From: Bacillota bacterium
GTDB taxonomy: Bacteria; Bacillota; Clostridia; Christensenellales; Aristaeellaceae
Reading direction: 5' to 3'
DNA: 14,946 nucleotides
NCBI GenBank assembly: GCA_023415145.1
Contig: JAEZLW010000027.1
Span: 1 to 14,946 of the forward strand
The notes below the pieces were generated by a model. The model saw only the letters and a program-made list of their open reading frames with translations. It made no database searches and was not told the DNA's origin. The translations under genes were made by a program, and so were the position numbers. Below, piece after piece: positions 7,244-14,160 of the stretch (position 1 is the first letter of the stretch; each line of letters starts with the position of its first letter).

Positions 7244-7810
7244 CTAATTCAGCCTCAGATACCACAGGATTCCCTCGCTTTTGTTGTAGAAGACAATGGT
7301 ATAACAGGCGAAGCTGACCTCCGAGCCACAGTACGCTTTTAAATCTGCTATGGATTCAAGCTTCTTGACATCGCCGCTGCGTACGTGGGTATAATCAAAG
7401 TACCAGGCATCATACCCAGATTCTATGAAGGGCACTGTTTTTCGAAGGCCATTACTGTCCCCCGGAAGCACTGAAGTGACGGACAGTATATCAGAAAAGC
7501 TTACCTGTTCTGTGTGCCACAAATCATTGTTTTGCATGGAGTCCATCACCTGATCGCTGTCCTCCGCCCCGTAATCGATGATGCTCCAGTCATATTCATC
7601 GATATACTTTAAAAAATCACGGCACTGCGCATGGCTAACAAGGGAGCAATACCTTGTTTCCGGCAAACCCAGCTTTGATAATACTTCGTTCTTTTTTATC
7701 CCATCAAAAACGCTGCCTGCGTTCAAAAAGAAAAGAACGAGTGCGGACCCCAATATGGAAATAACGCATGCCATAACGATTTTGAATCTTACGGGGACTG
7801 ATCTTTGCAT
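7244..7810 (-). CDS. Unrecognised membrane-anchored protein with two C-x7-C pairs
   Basis: 188 residues from ATG 7810-7808; a GTG directly upstream (7813) is an alternative, and AGAGG lies about 9 nt before. A basic start (QRSVPVRFK) and one hydrophobic helix (about 9-30) indicate an N-terminal anchor or uncleaved signal, leaving about 155 residues outside. That part has exactly four cysteines, C55/C63 and C161/C169, both spaced C-x7-C, and many aromatic residues near the end (YDAWYFDYTHV, ILWYLRL). I do not recognise a family. The gene stands alone, convergent with ybaK. Base composition is more AT-rich than its neighbours by eye, which could reflect weak constraint or a different origin. 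Confidence 0.7.
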   Translation of the reverse strand: MQRSVPVRFKIVMACVISILGSALVLFFLNAGSVFDGIKKNEVLSKLGLPETRYCSLVSHAQCRDFLKYIDEYDWSIIDYGAEDSDQVMDSMQNNDLWHTEQVSFSDILSVTSVLPGDSNGLRKTVPFIESGYDAWYFDYTHVRSGDVKKLESIADLKAYCGSEVSFACYTIVFYNKSEGILWYLRLN

Positions 7811-7857
7811 CACCTTGTCCTCTTGTGTTCTCTTATAGCCGTATGTCTATGTTTTTC

Positions 7858-7887
7858 ATCATACTACAGACTCGCGATACGCCGCAA
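7858..7887 (-). promoter_or_regulatory. Possible promoter of the gene at 7244-7810
   Basis: On the minus strand TTGCGG (7887-7882), an 18-nt spacer and TATGAT (7863-7858). The -10 is good, the -35 weak. It lies about 48 nt before the start codon and after the terminator of the upstream ATPase gene, the place where a separate promoter is needed. Confidence 0.4.
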
Positions 7888-7900
7888 TCATCGTATTTGT

Positions 7901-7927
7901 AAAAAGAACCGGATCACTTTGATCCGG
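7901..7927 (-). terminator. Rho-independent terminator of the PRK06851-type ATPase gene
   Basis: Minus-strand hairpin CCGGATCA-AAG-TGATCCGG (7927-7909), a perfect 8-bp stem with a 3-nt loop, followed by TTCTTTTTAC. It lies about 30 bp after the stop codon at 7958. Confidence 0.85.
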
Positions 7928-7957
7928 CCTGGCTTATACAGGTAGAAGCCCTTGTTT

Positions 7958-9034
7958 TTACGTGCCCATTGGTTTTATCGGGCCGCCTGCCAGCGCATCC
8001 GCCGTTTCCTTCACTTTTTTCAACGCATTTTCCCACCGTCCAAAGTCCATGGCTGCGACGTAGTATTTTTCCAGATCATCATGACGGGCCTTGGCCTCCT
8101 TCAGGCTTTCCACAGCCCGCTGCAATAAAAGCTCATGGGCGTTACGGTTGAAAGCCTGCTCCCGGCTAAGCCCCTGATTCAGTGACAAGGCATCCTGAAG
8201 GTTCAGCGTTTCCGACGGTTTTTCCACCGGCCCGGTCACGATGCTAAGATGCAGGCTGGGCAAAATCAAATGGCTCAGTTCCCCCGGCAGCAGCGGATTG
8301 TACAGGCCCAGCACAGAAATCCCCCGGCCAAGCGCAATATCCCGAATCTTTGACAGGAGCGTATGCGGCGACAGTCCCCAGGGAGCGGCAATGCAGGCTA
8401 CCCGGTCCTGCAAAAGCGTAGGCAAATACGTGATATAGCCCCGGGGTGTATAGGCCTCGGCGAACAGTTCCCTTTCCTGCATAAGCCCTTCACCGTGAGG
8501 AAGCCACCTGTCCGCCATCTCCTGGGCCAGGGCCTCCATGGCACCGGGAGAGGTGCGCTCCCGCCATTCCCTGGTGCTGCCGTAAAGAAGCGGGGCGGCA
8601 GCGCCCAGGTAATCATACACCCGCAAAAAGCACCTGGAGATCTCCTCCATGGCATCCCGAATGAGGCGGCGGCTTTTTTCCAATTGTTCCTCATTCAGGC
8701 ATTCTCCCAAGTTTAAAATACCATCCTCCGCGCCGGGCAGCACCGGGTCCATCATATGAGGCGCAGTGCCGTCGATGAGGGCAAAGCCAAGGCCGGGGGC
8801 GGCAATGCCATCCAGGCTGTCCGGGTCGCTGGAGCAATGAAACAGCTCCACCTCTTGATGGCATTCTTGCAGATATTCGGCCACCCGGCGCATGAGCGTG
8901 CTTTTGCCTACGCCGGGGCCTCCCTTTAATATGATCTTACGGCGAACATTACTCCTGGGCAGGATATGGGCAAACCGGCTGTAAAACCCCTGGCTGGTAT
9001 TTCCGCCGGGAAAAAAATGGCGCACTCCTTCCAT
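7958..9034 (-). CDS. PRK06851-like P-loop ATPase with degenerate second half
   Basis: 358 residues. The N-terminus HFFPGGNTSQGFYSRF and the Walker A motif GGPGVGKST (38-46), then FHCSSDPDSLDGI and ALIDGTAPH, are the marks of a Firmicutes ATPase family known to me only as PRK06851 (function unknown). Family members usually have two similar halves, each with a P-loop. Here the second half is recognisable (RGYITYLPTLLQDRV, about 198-212), but the expected P-loop reads IAAPWGLSPHTLL (about 215-227), without GKS/T, so it probably binds no nucleotide. AGGAG precedes ATG 9034-9032. It is divergent from the yqxD-like gene (52-bp gap) and is followed by a clear terminator. Likely cytoplasmic. Family assignment from memory. 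Confidence 0.82.
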   Translation of the reverse strand: MEGVRHFFPGGNTSQGFYSRFAHILPRSNVRRKIILKGGPGVGKSTLMRRVAEYLQECHQEVELFHCSSDPDSLDGIAAPGLGFALIDGTAPHMMDPVLPGAEDGILNLGECLNEEQLEKSRRLIRDAMEEISRCFLRVYDYLGAAAPLLYGSTREWRERTSPGAMEALAQEMADRWLPHGEGLMQERELFAEAYTPRGYITYLPTLLQDRVACIAAPWGLSPHTLLSKIRDIALGRGISVLGLYNPLLPGELSHLILPSLHLSIVTGPVEKPSETLNLQDALSLNQGLSREQAFNRNAHELLLQRAVESLKEAKARHDDLEKYYVAAMDFGRWENALKKVKETADALAGGPIKPMGT

Positions 9035-9086
9035 GATTCACGCTCCTTTCTTTGATGGGACATTCTATGCAGGAGGTAAGCAAACC

Positions 9087-9539
9087 ATGAACCTGCTCAT
9101 CGACGCGGATGCCTGTCCCGTAACGGACATCGCTTTGCGCATTGCAAATGCATACCATGTGCCGGCGGTGCTTTTTTGCGACAGCGCCCATGACTTTTCC
9201 CGCCGTGACGCACAGGTGGTAACGGTATTGCGCGGGGCTGACAGCGTGGATTTTGCGCTTGTGAACAGGGCCTCTCCGGGGGACATCGTCATCACCCAGG
9301 ATTACGGGCTGGCCGCCATGTGCTTATCCAAGGGCGCATACGTTTTGCGCCAGGACGGGCTTGTGTATACCGAAGAAAACATATTGCCGCTTTTAAACCA
9401 GCGTCACGAAACAAAAAAGCGGCTGCGGGCCGGCGCGCGGGTAAAAGGTCCAAAAAAACGGGACAGCGCGCAGGACGAGGCATTCGCAAAAGCGCTGGAT
9501 GTGCTTTTAAAGGGAATGACAGGTACTGGGTTCATATGA
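9087..9539 (+). CDS. yqxD: YaiI/YqxD-family (UPF0178) protein
   Basis: 150 residues from ATG 9087, chosen because AGGAGG (9071-9076) sits 10 nt upstream and the family begins with this M-x-(I/L)-DADACPV segment; an in-frame ATG at 9033 would only add an unrelated N-terminal extension. Conserved parts: LIDADACPV (4-12), VTVLRGADSVDFAL, GDIVITQDYGLAAMCLSKGA and the C-terminal RHETKKRLRAGARVKGPKKR. The fold is related to PIN/NYN nuclease-like domains with clustered Asp residues. The biochemical role is not established. Cytoplasmic. Divergent from the ATPase gene. Confidence 0.9.
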   Translation: MNLLIDADACPVTDIALRIANAYHVPAVLFCDSAHDFSRRDAQVVTVLRGADSVDFALVNRASPGDIVITQDYGLAAMCLSKGAYVLRQDGLVYTEENILPLLNQRHETKKRLRAGARVKGPKKRDSAQDEAFAKALDVLLKGMTGTGFI

Positions 9540-9578
9540 ATCACGTGTTTTTTGAAGTGTCTTGCATATGGCAAATTC

Positions 9579-9606
9579 AAAAAAGCCGATACTGACAAGT
9601 ACCGGC
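9579..9606 (-). terminator. Terminator of the four-helix membrane protein gene
   Basis: On the minus strand GCCGGTACT-TGTC-AGTATCGGC (9606-9585), a 9-bp stem with one G-T wobble, is followed by TTTTTTG. It is 43 bp beyond the stop at 9649. On the plus strand the hairpin lacks a T-run, so it is unlikely to end the yqxD-like gene. The rest of the 109-bp gap holds nothing recognisable. Confidence 0.8.
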
Positions 9607-9648
9607 AGTTAATCAAGAGGAAAGCTAATTACTAAGGATTTTTGCAGT

Positions 9649-10101
9649 TCAATTTGCTTTTTTCTGCGGCCTTCTGTATAGCACCCATTTGAACAAGAGG
9701 CCGAGCATGATCCCGTTGGCAAACGCGCCGATAAAGTGCACCGCGTAATCTCCCAAAGGCCTGATATCGATCAATTTTCCTTCGAAATAGGCTGTTGAAA
9801 GAAATTCCACAAAAAACCAGGCGAGCGTCGACAGGGCCACTGCTTTGTACAGGATGCATTCGGAGCTTATCTTTTCCAGCGCGTAATACAGGAGTACCGC
9901 AGTAACTCCCCCCGCAATTATGTTTACCAGCAAGCCATATCCTATGGAATAGCGGTTCACTGTGACAATGATGCTGTCAAAGCTGTAAATGTCATGCAAG
10001 CCAACACCCAATCGGACAAGAAGCAGCGAGACTGCCTCACCGGCCAATGTGGATGCCGCGCCTAACATGGAAGCAATAACTGATTTATCGCGTTTTATCA
10101 T
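9649..10101 (-). CDS. Unrecognised four-helix integral membrane protein
   Basis: 150 residues from ATG 10101-10099, chosen because AGGAGG lies 5-6 nt upstream. The frame stays open to 10239, but that extension is polar, has no ribosome site and does not look like protein. Four hydrophobic segments at about 8-32, 50-75, 84-106 and 117-140 are separated by short loops; the C-terminus is basic (YRRPQKKAN), suggesting it is cytoplasmic. Small residues in helix 1 (SMLGAASTLAGEA) and helix 2 (LLVNIIAGG) suggest close helix packing. I do not recognise a family. It stands alone, divergent from the aspS-gatC operon and followed by its own terminator. No promoter is convincing. Confidence 0.75.
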   Translation of the reverse strand: MIKRDKSVIASMLGAASTLAGEAVSLLLVRLGVGLHDIYSFDSIIVTVNRYSIGYGLLVNIIAGGVTAVLLYYALEKISSECILYKAVALSTLAWFFVEFLSTAYFEGKLIDIRPLGDYAVHFIGAFANGIMLGLLFKWVLYRRPQKKAN

Positions 10102-10225
10102 AAACGCCTCCTGACTGTTTTGACTAGCTTCTGAAAAACCGGAGAAAATATACTTGGCTGGCGAACCTCCATTGGGCATGGCTGCGGAAACTGTGTTTTC
10201 CTGCTGTTTTTTGCAGCACTTCCCG

Positions 10226-10254
10226 TTGACATAAGCCATGCTTGCGGGTATAAT
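10226..10254 (+). promoter_or_regulatory. Perfect-consensus promoter of the aspS-gatCAB T-box operon
   Basis: TTGACA (10226-10231), 17 nt, TATAAT (10249-10254): every consensus base is present. Transcription should start near 10261. The 124 bp between this site and the divergent membrane protein gene hold no other feature I can support. A perfect promoter fits a gene set controlled after initiation, by attenuation. Confidence 0.85.
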
Positions 10255-10260
10255 ACCTTC

Positions 10261-10560
10261 AAATCTTCATAGAAGCGCTTTTGCTTCATTGCGATGATAG
10301 GAAGAGTAGCCGGATTTTTTCCGTTCAAGAGAGCCGCCGCAAGGTGAAAGGGTGGCACGGAGCTTCCGGGGAAGAACCGCCTGGAGCAGCCAACCGAAAG
10401 GCATTGCCGAGTAGGCTTGGACGGGACCGGCCCGTTTTCGCCGGAGGCAATCGCCAAGTTGATGGCCGTTGCTGATGAGAGGGCTTTTGGCCCAGTGGGG
10501 TGGCACCGCGCAAGATATCACGTCTTTCGTCCCGAGCAAGGGATTGAAGGGCGTTTTTTT
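10261..10560 (+). promoter_or_regulatory. T-box riboswitch, overlapping Asn/Glu specifier (GAAC)
   Basis: A leader that reads uncharged tRNA and decides between terminator and antiterminator. Typical parts in order: GAAGAGTAG (10301-10309), the 5' side of the Stem I specifier loop; AGAGAGCCG and AAGGTGAAAG; GGGGAAGAACC with the specifier region (10368-10378); TGGAGC; CGAAAGG; GAGTAGGC closing Stem I; hairpin ACGGG-ACCGG-CCCGT (10421-10435); a short stem GGGC-TTTTG-GCCC (10481-10493); and the T-box GGTGGCACCGCG (10499-10510). After the conserved GAA (10371-10373) come GAA (10374-10376) and AAC (10375-10377) in overlap. The acceptor-pairing TGGC expects discriminator base G, as in tRNA(Asn), tRNA(Glu) and tRNA(Asp). 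CGTCCC (10528-10533) is shared between antiterminator and terminator. T-box identity is sure; the exact specifier is inferred. Confidence 0.95.
10520..10560 (+). terminator. T-box-controlled attenuator terminator
   Basis: Left arm 10520-10533 (ACGTCTTTCGTCCC), loop GAGCAA, right arm 10540-10554 (GGGATTGAAGGGCGT) with one bulged base and a few G-T pairs, then seven T. The left arm contains the CGTCCC that pairs with the T-box in the alternative antiterminator. It lies 47 bp before the aspS-gatC start codon. Confidence 0.92.
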
Positions 10561-10607
10561 ATACCCAACTGTTTGACTGACCTGTAAGCTTAAGGGAGGA
10601 AAGACCA

Positions 10608-12686
10608 TTGAAACGCACGCATTATTGTGGAGCTTTAAGAGAAGATCACATCGGGCAGCTCGTTATCGCCGCGGGATGGGTATTGAACAAGCGGGACATG
10701 GGCGGCGTTCTGTTCATTGACTTAAAAGACCGGGAAGGCGTTTTGCAGGTAGTGTTCGACGCAAGAAGCATATCTCCCGAACACTTTGAGATGGCCGAGG
10801 GCTTACGCATGCAGTCGGTAATCGCCGTTTCCGGGCTCATTCGGCTTCGGGACGCGGAAACGGTGAACCCGAAGATCTTAACAGGCACGGTGGAAATGAA
10901 AGCGGAAGCGCTGGAAATCCTCTCCGTGGCAAAGCCCTTGCCCTTCTCCCTGGAGGAGGATACAAAGGTGCGGGAGGAATTGCGTCTGCAGTATCGCTTT
11001 TTGGACATTCGCCGTCCGGCCATGCTGGGTGCCCTAAAGCTTCGAAATCATGTGCAAAAGGCCGCGGAGGATTACCTGCACGCCGACGGCTTTTTGCAGG
11101 TGGAAACGCCCATCCTCACCAAATCCACCCCGGAGGGCGCAAGGGATTACCTGGTGCCCAGCCGCGTTCATCCAGGCACCTTTTACGCACTGCCCCAAAG
11201 CCCTCAAATTTTCAAGCAGCTTTTGATGGTTGGCGGCATCGACAAATATTATCAGGTGGCAAGGTGCTTCAGGGACGAAGACTTGCGGGCCGACCGGCAG
11301 CCGGAGTTTACCCAGGTGGATATGGAAATGTCCTTCGTGGACCAGGAGGACGTTTTAACCCACCTTGTAAAACTGTTCACCCATGTCTTCAAAACCGTCA
11401 TGGGCCGGGATTTGCCCCACCCCTTCCTGCGCATGACCTGGCAGGAAGCCATGGACAAGTATGGCTGTGACAAGCCGGACCTGCGCTTCCAAATGCCCAT
11501 TGTAGACCTGACCAGCCTTGCCAAAACCTGCTCCTTCTCCGTTTTCAAAAAGGTGACAGAACAGGGGGGGCTGGTCCGGGCCATCAACTGCCGCGGCTGC
11601 GGGGAAAAGTTTGCAAGAAGCACCATTGAGGAACTTACCGACAAGGCAGTTTCCCTGGGCGCCAAGGGCATGGCCTGGATATTGATCCGGGAAAACGGGG
11701 AGATCAACTCCATTTTGCAAAAATACTTCACCGAGGCTGAGTTTGCCTCCCTGCTTGACCGCATGGAAGCGGGGCCTGGTGACTTCATTCTATTTTGTGC
11801 CGATAAGTTTGAAACCGTCTGCCGTGTGCTGTGCAACCTCCGCCTTGCGGTGGGGGATATGCTGGGGCTTCGGAAAAAAGACGACTTCCAGTTCCTTTTG
11901 GTGACAGACTTCCCCGAGTTTGAATATTCGGAAGATGATGCGCGCTTTGTTGCCTCACACCATCCGTTTACCATGCCCCATTTGGAGGATATCCCCTACC
12001 TGACCAGCGATCCGGGCCGTGTCCGCGCCCAGGCGTATGACGTGGTGCTAAACGGTGTGGAGCTGGGCAGCGGCTCCATCCGTATCCACCAAAGGGATGT
12101 TCAGGAGAAGATGTTCGAAGCCCTGGGCTTTTCCAAGGAGGAAACTGAAAAGCGCTTCGGCTTCCTGTTAAAAGCCTTTCAATACGGCACGCCGCCCCAC
12201 GGCGGGTTTGCTTTCGGCCTGGACCGGCTGGTGATGCTGCTGTTGGGTGCCGATTCCCTGCGTGATGTGATTGCCTTCCCTAAAACGAAGGACGCATCCT
12301 GCCTGATGACTGAGGCTCCGGACTATGTGGACCAGGCGCAGCTGGACATTTTGAAGCTGGGTGCCAAACAGGGGGAGGAAGCATCCCACAAGCACAAAGC
12401 AGCTCTTCCCCAAATCCAGGTGGAGCAGGTGGCGGCCCTGGCAAAACTGCACTTGACGCCCGCCGAACAAATACGGATGGGCGGCGAGCTGCAGGCCATT
12501 ATCGCCTTTGCAGACCAGTTGTCTATGGTGGATACGCAAGACGTGCCCATCACCGCCCACGTGGTTCCGGTAAGCAACGTATTTCGTGAGGATATCCCTT
12601 TCCTGGAGTTCGACCGCGACACGCTTTTGCAAAGTGCCCCCACCAGGGACGGCGGCTTCATCACCGTACCCCGTACGGTGGAGTAA
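10608..12686 (+). CDS. aspS-gatC: Aspartyl-tRNA synthetase fused to GatC, subunit C of the Asp/Glu-tRNA amidotransferase
   Basis: 692 residues in one frame. Start is TTG 10608, 5-6 nt after GGGAGGAAAG. Residues 1-105: anticodon-binding OB fold (KRDMGGVLFIDLKDREG). Class II core: motif 1 region near 163-185 (VETPILTKSTPEGARDYLV), YALPQSPQIFKQ, motif 2 RCFRDEDLRADRQPEFTQVD (from about 218), bacterial GAD insert (about 298-417), and motif 3 GGFAFGLDRLVMLLLG (about 531-546). The synthetase ends near 585 (LMTEAP...LDIL). A polar linker of about 17 residues follows, then a complete GatC (602-692): VEQVAALAKLHL, DTQDVPITAHV, NVFREDIPFLEF, DGGFITVP. GatC normally wraps GatA and stabilises GatAB. The chain would charge tRNA(Asp)/tRNA(Asn) with Asp and tether the amidotransferase. 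Position 31 (RDMGG) is Met, where discriminating enzymes usually have Leu and several non-discriminating ones His. gatA follows after 10 bp. Confidence 0.96.
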   Translation: MKRTHYCGALREDHIGQLVIAAGWVLNKRDMGGVLFIDLKDREGVLQVVFDARSISPEHFEMAEGLRMQSVIAVSGLIRLRDAETVNPKILTGTVEMKAEALEILSVAKPLPFSLEEDTKVREELRLQYRFLDIRRPAMLGALKLRNHVQKAAEDYLHADGFLQVETPILTKSTPEGARDYLVPSRVHPGTFYALPQSPQIFKQLLMVGGIDKYYQVARCFRDEDLRADRQPEFTQVDMEMSFVDQEDVLTHLVKLFTHVFKTVMGRDLPHPFLRMTWQEAMDKYGCDKPDLRFQMPIVDLTSLAKTCSFSVFKKVTEQGGLVRAINCRGCGEKFARSTIEELTDKAVSLGAKGMAWILIRENGEINSILQKYFTEAEFASLLDRMEAGPGDFILFCADKFETVCRVLCNLRLAVGDMLGLRKKDDFQFLLVTDFPEFEYSEDDARFVASHHPFTMPHLEDIPYLTSDPGRVRAQAYDVVLNGVELGSGSIRIHQRDVQEKMFEALGFSKEETEKRFGFLLKAFQYGTPPHGGFAFGLDRLVMLLLGADSLRDVIAFPKTKDASCLMTEAPDYVDQAQLDILKLGAKQGEEASHKHKAALPQIQVEQVAALAKLHLTPAEQIRMGGELQAIIAFADQLSMVDTQDVPITAHVVPVSNVFREDIPFLEFDRDTLLQSAPTRDGGFITVPRTVE

Positions 12687-12696
12687 GGAGATGCAT

Positions 12697-14160
12697 ATGA
12701 GTGACATCACACGCCTTGGTGTAACGGAGCTTTCGAAACTGCTTCAAACAAAAGACCTGTCCGCCAGGGAAGCAGCACAATCTTACCTTAGCCGCATGGA
12801 AAAAGCGGAGCCTCAAATCGGCGCATTCCTCACCGTAACGAAAGAGGAAGCCATCGTAGCTGCGGAGGACATCGATAGACGCCGCATGGCGGGTGAGAGC
12901 CTGCCGCCCCTTGCCGGCGTGCCCATGGGCATCAAGGACAACATTTGCACCAAGGGCATCAAAACCACCTGTGCCAGCCGCATCCTGAGCAATTTCGAGC
13001 CCGCTTATGATGCTACCGCCTATAGGAAGATGAAGGAGGCTGGCTGTGTACTGCTTGGCAAAATGAACATGGATGAGTTTGCCATGGGCTCCAGCACGGA
13101 AAACTCCAGCGTCAAAATCACCCGCAACCCACGGGATATCACCTGCGTACCCGGCGGTTCCTCCGGCGGAGCCGCCGCGGCGGTGGCGGCCAACGAAGCG
13201 CCTTTCACCCTGGGTTCGGACACCGGCGGTTCCATCCGCCAGCCCGCATCCTTCTGCGGCGTGGTAGGCATGAAGCCCACCTACGGCTCCGTGTCCCGGT
13301 ATGGCCTGATTGCCTTTGCCTCCTCGCTGGATCAGATTGGCCCGCTGACGAAAACTGTGGCCGATTCAGCACTGGTATTAAACGCATTGTGCGGACATGA
13401 CAGCAAGGATTCCACTTCCGTCCACCGGGAATATACCGACTACACCTTGGAAATGCAAAAGGGTGTCAAGGGATTGCGCATCGCTGTACCCAGGGAATTT
13501 TTCGGGGAAGGGCTTCATGCCTCCGTAAAATCCGCGGTGGAAAAGGCGGCGGCCTTTTATGCCTCCCGGGGTGCCGAGCTGATAGAAGTATCGCTGCCCA
13601 CACTGAAATATGCGCTGCCCGCCTACTATGTCATCTCCTCTGCCGAAGCTTCTTCCAATCTGGCCAGGTTCGACGGAGTGCGCTACGGCTATCGGGCGGA
13701 AGAATATGAAGACTTAAACGACCTGTATATCAAAACCCGCAGCCAGGGGTTCGGCCCGGAGGTCAAGCGGCGGATCATGCTGGGCACCTTTACACTAAGC
13801 GCCGGATACTTTGACGCCTACTATAAAAAGGCGCTGCAGGTGCGCACCCGGATCATGGAGGAATTTTCGAATATATTCGCCTCCTGCCAGGCGGTATTGT
13901 CGCCGGTAGCCCCCACCACCGCTTACAGGATCGGGGAAAAAACACAAAACCCCCTGGAAATGTACCTGGGGGACATCTACACCGTGCCGGTGAGCATCGC
14001 AGGGCTGCCCGCCCTGTCTGTTCCCTGCGGTGCGGATGATACGGGGCTGCCCATCGGCATGCAACTGACGGGCCGGCCCTTTTCCGAACCGCTATTGTAC
14101 CGCATCGCAAATGCCTATGAGCAGGAAAACAAGCATGTGTTCGGGGAGGTGACGCTGTAA
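12697..14160 (+). CDS. gatA: Asp-tRNA(Asn)/Glu-tRNA(Gln) amidotransferase subunit GatA
   Basis: 487 residues, full length. GatA is the amidase-signature subunit that releases ammonia from glutamine (or asparagine) and passes it through a channel to GatB. The Ser-cisSer-Lys triad is intact: K80 (PMGIKDN), S155 (GGSSGG, cis-Ser) and S179 (DTGGSIRQPAS, nucleophile). Other family segments: GKMNMDEFAMGSS, PTYGSVSRYGLIAFASSLDQIGP, YDAYYKKA and GLPALSVPCG. ATG 12697 is preferred because TAAGGAG (12684-12690) ends 6 nt before it; ATG 12691 touches the ribosome site. The gene begins 10 bp after the aspS-gatC stop, and its TAA shares a base with the gatB ATG. Confidence 0.97.
   Translation: MSDITRLGVTELSKLLQTKDLSAREAAQSYLSRMEKAEPQIGAFLTVTKEEAIVAAEDIDRRRMAGESLPPLAGVPMGIKDNICTKGIKTTCASRILSNFEPAYDATAYRKMKEAGCVLLGKMNMDEFAMGSSTENSSVKITRNPRDITCVPGGSSGGAAAAVAANEAPFTLGSDTGGSIRQPASFCGVVGMKPTYGSVSRYGLIAFASSLDQIGPLTKTVADSALVLNALCGHDSKDSTSVHREYTDYTLEMQKGVKGLRIAVPREFFGEGLHASVKSAVEKAAAFYASRGAELIEVSLPTLKYALPAYYVISSAEASSNLARFDGVRYGYRAEEYEDLNDLYIKTRSQGFGPEVKRRIMLGTFTLSAGYFDAYYKKALQVRTRIMEEFSNIFASCQAVLSPVAPTTAYRIGEKTQNPLEMYLGDIYTVPVSIAGLPALSVPCGADDTGLPIGMQLTGRPFSEPLLYRIANAYEQENKHVFGEVTL

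Noticed and set aside
9033..9086. Earlier ATG for the YaiI/YqxD gene
   Set aside because: It would overlap the divergent ATPase start and add residues absent from the family; AGGAGG fits ATG 9087.
10102..10239. N-terminal extension of the four-helix membrane protein
   Set aside because: The frame is open, but the AGGAGG site fits only ATG 10101 and the extension is polar and compositionally unlike the protein.
10350..10359. A second T-box-like string (GGGTGGCACGG) inside the leader
   Set aside because: It lies in the distal part of Stem I, lacks the following GCG and any terminator, so it is probably chance; the true T-box is at 10499-10510. A tandem T-box is not supported.
12330..12420. 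Possible frameshift or assembly join between aspS and gatC
   Set aside because: The frame is continuous, with sensible polar linker codons and no homopolymer run or stop; GatC lacks its own ribosome site and start here. A true fusion is the simpler reading, though it should be confirmed in relatives.
12586..12696. Earlier in-frame start for gatA inside the GatC part of the fusion
   Set aside because: This segment is the GatC coding region read in another frame; the ribosome site and the conserved GatA N-terminus both support 12697.
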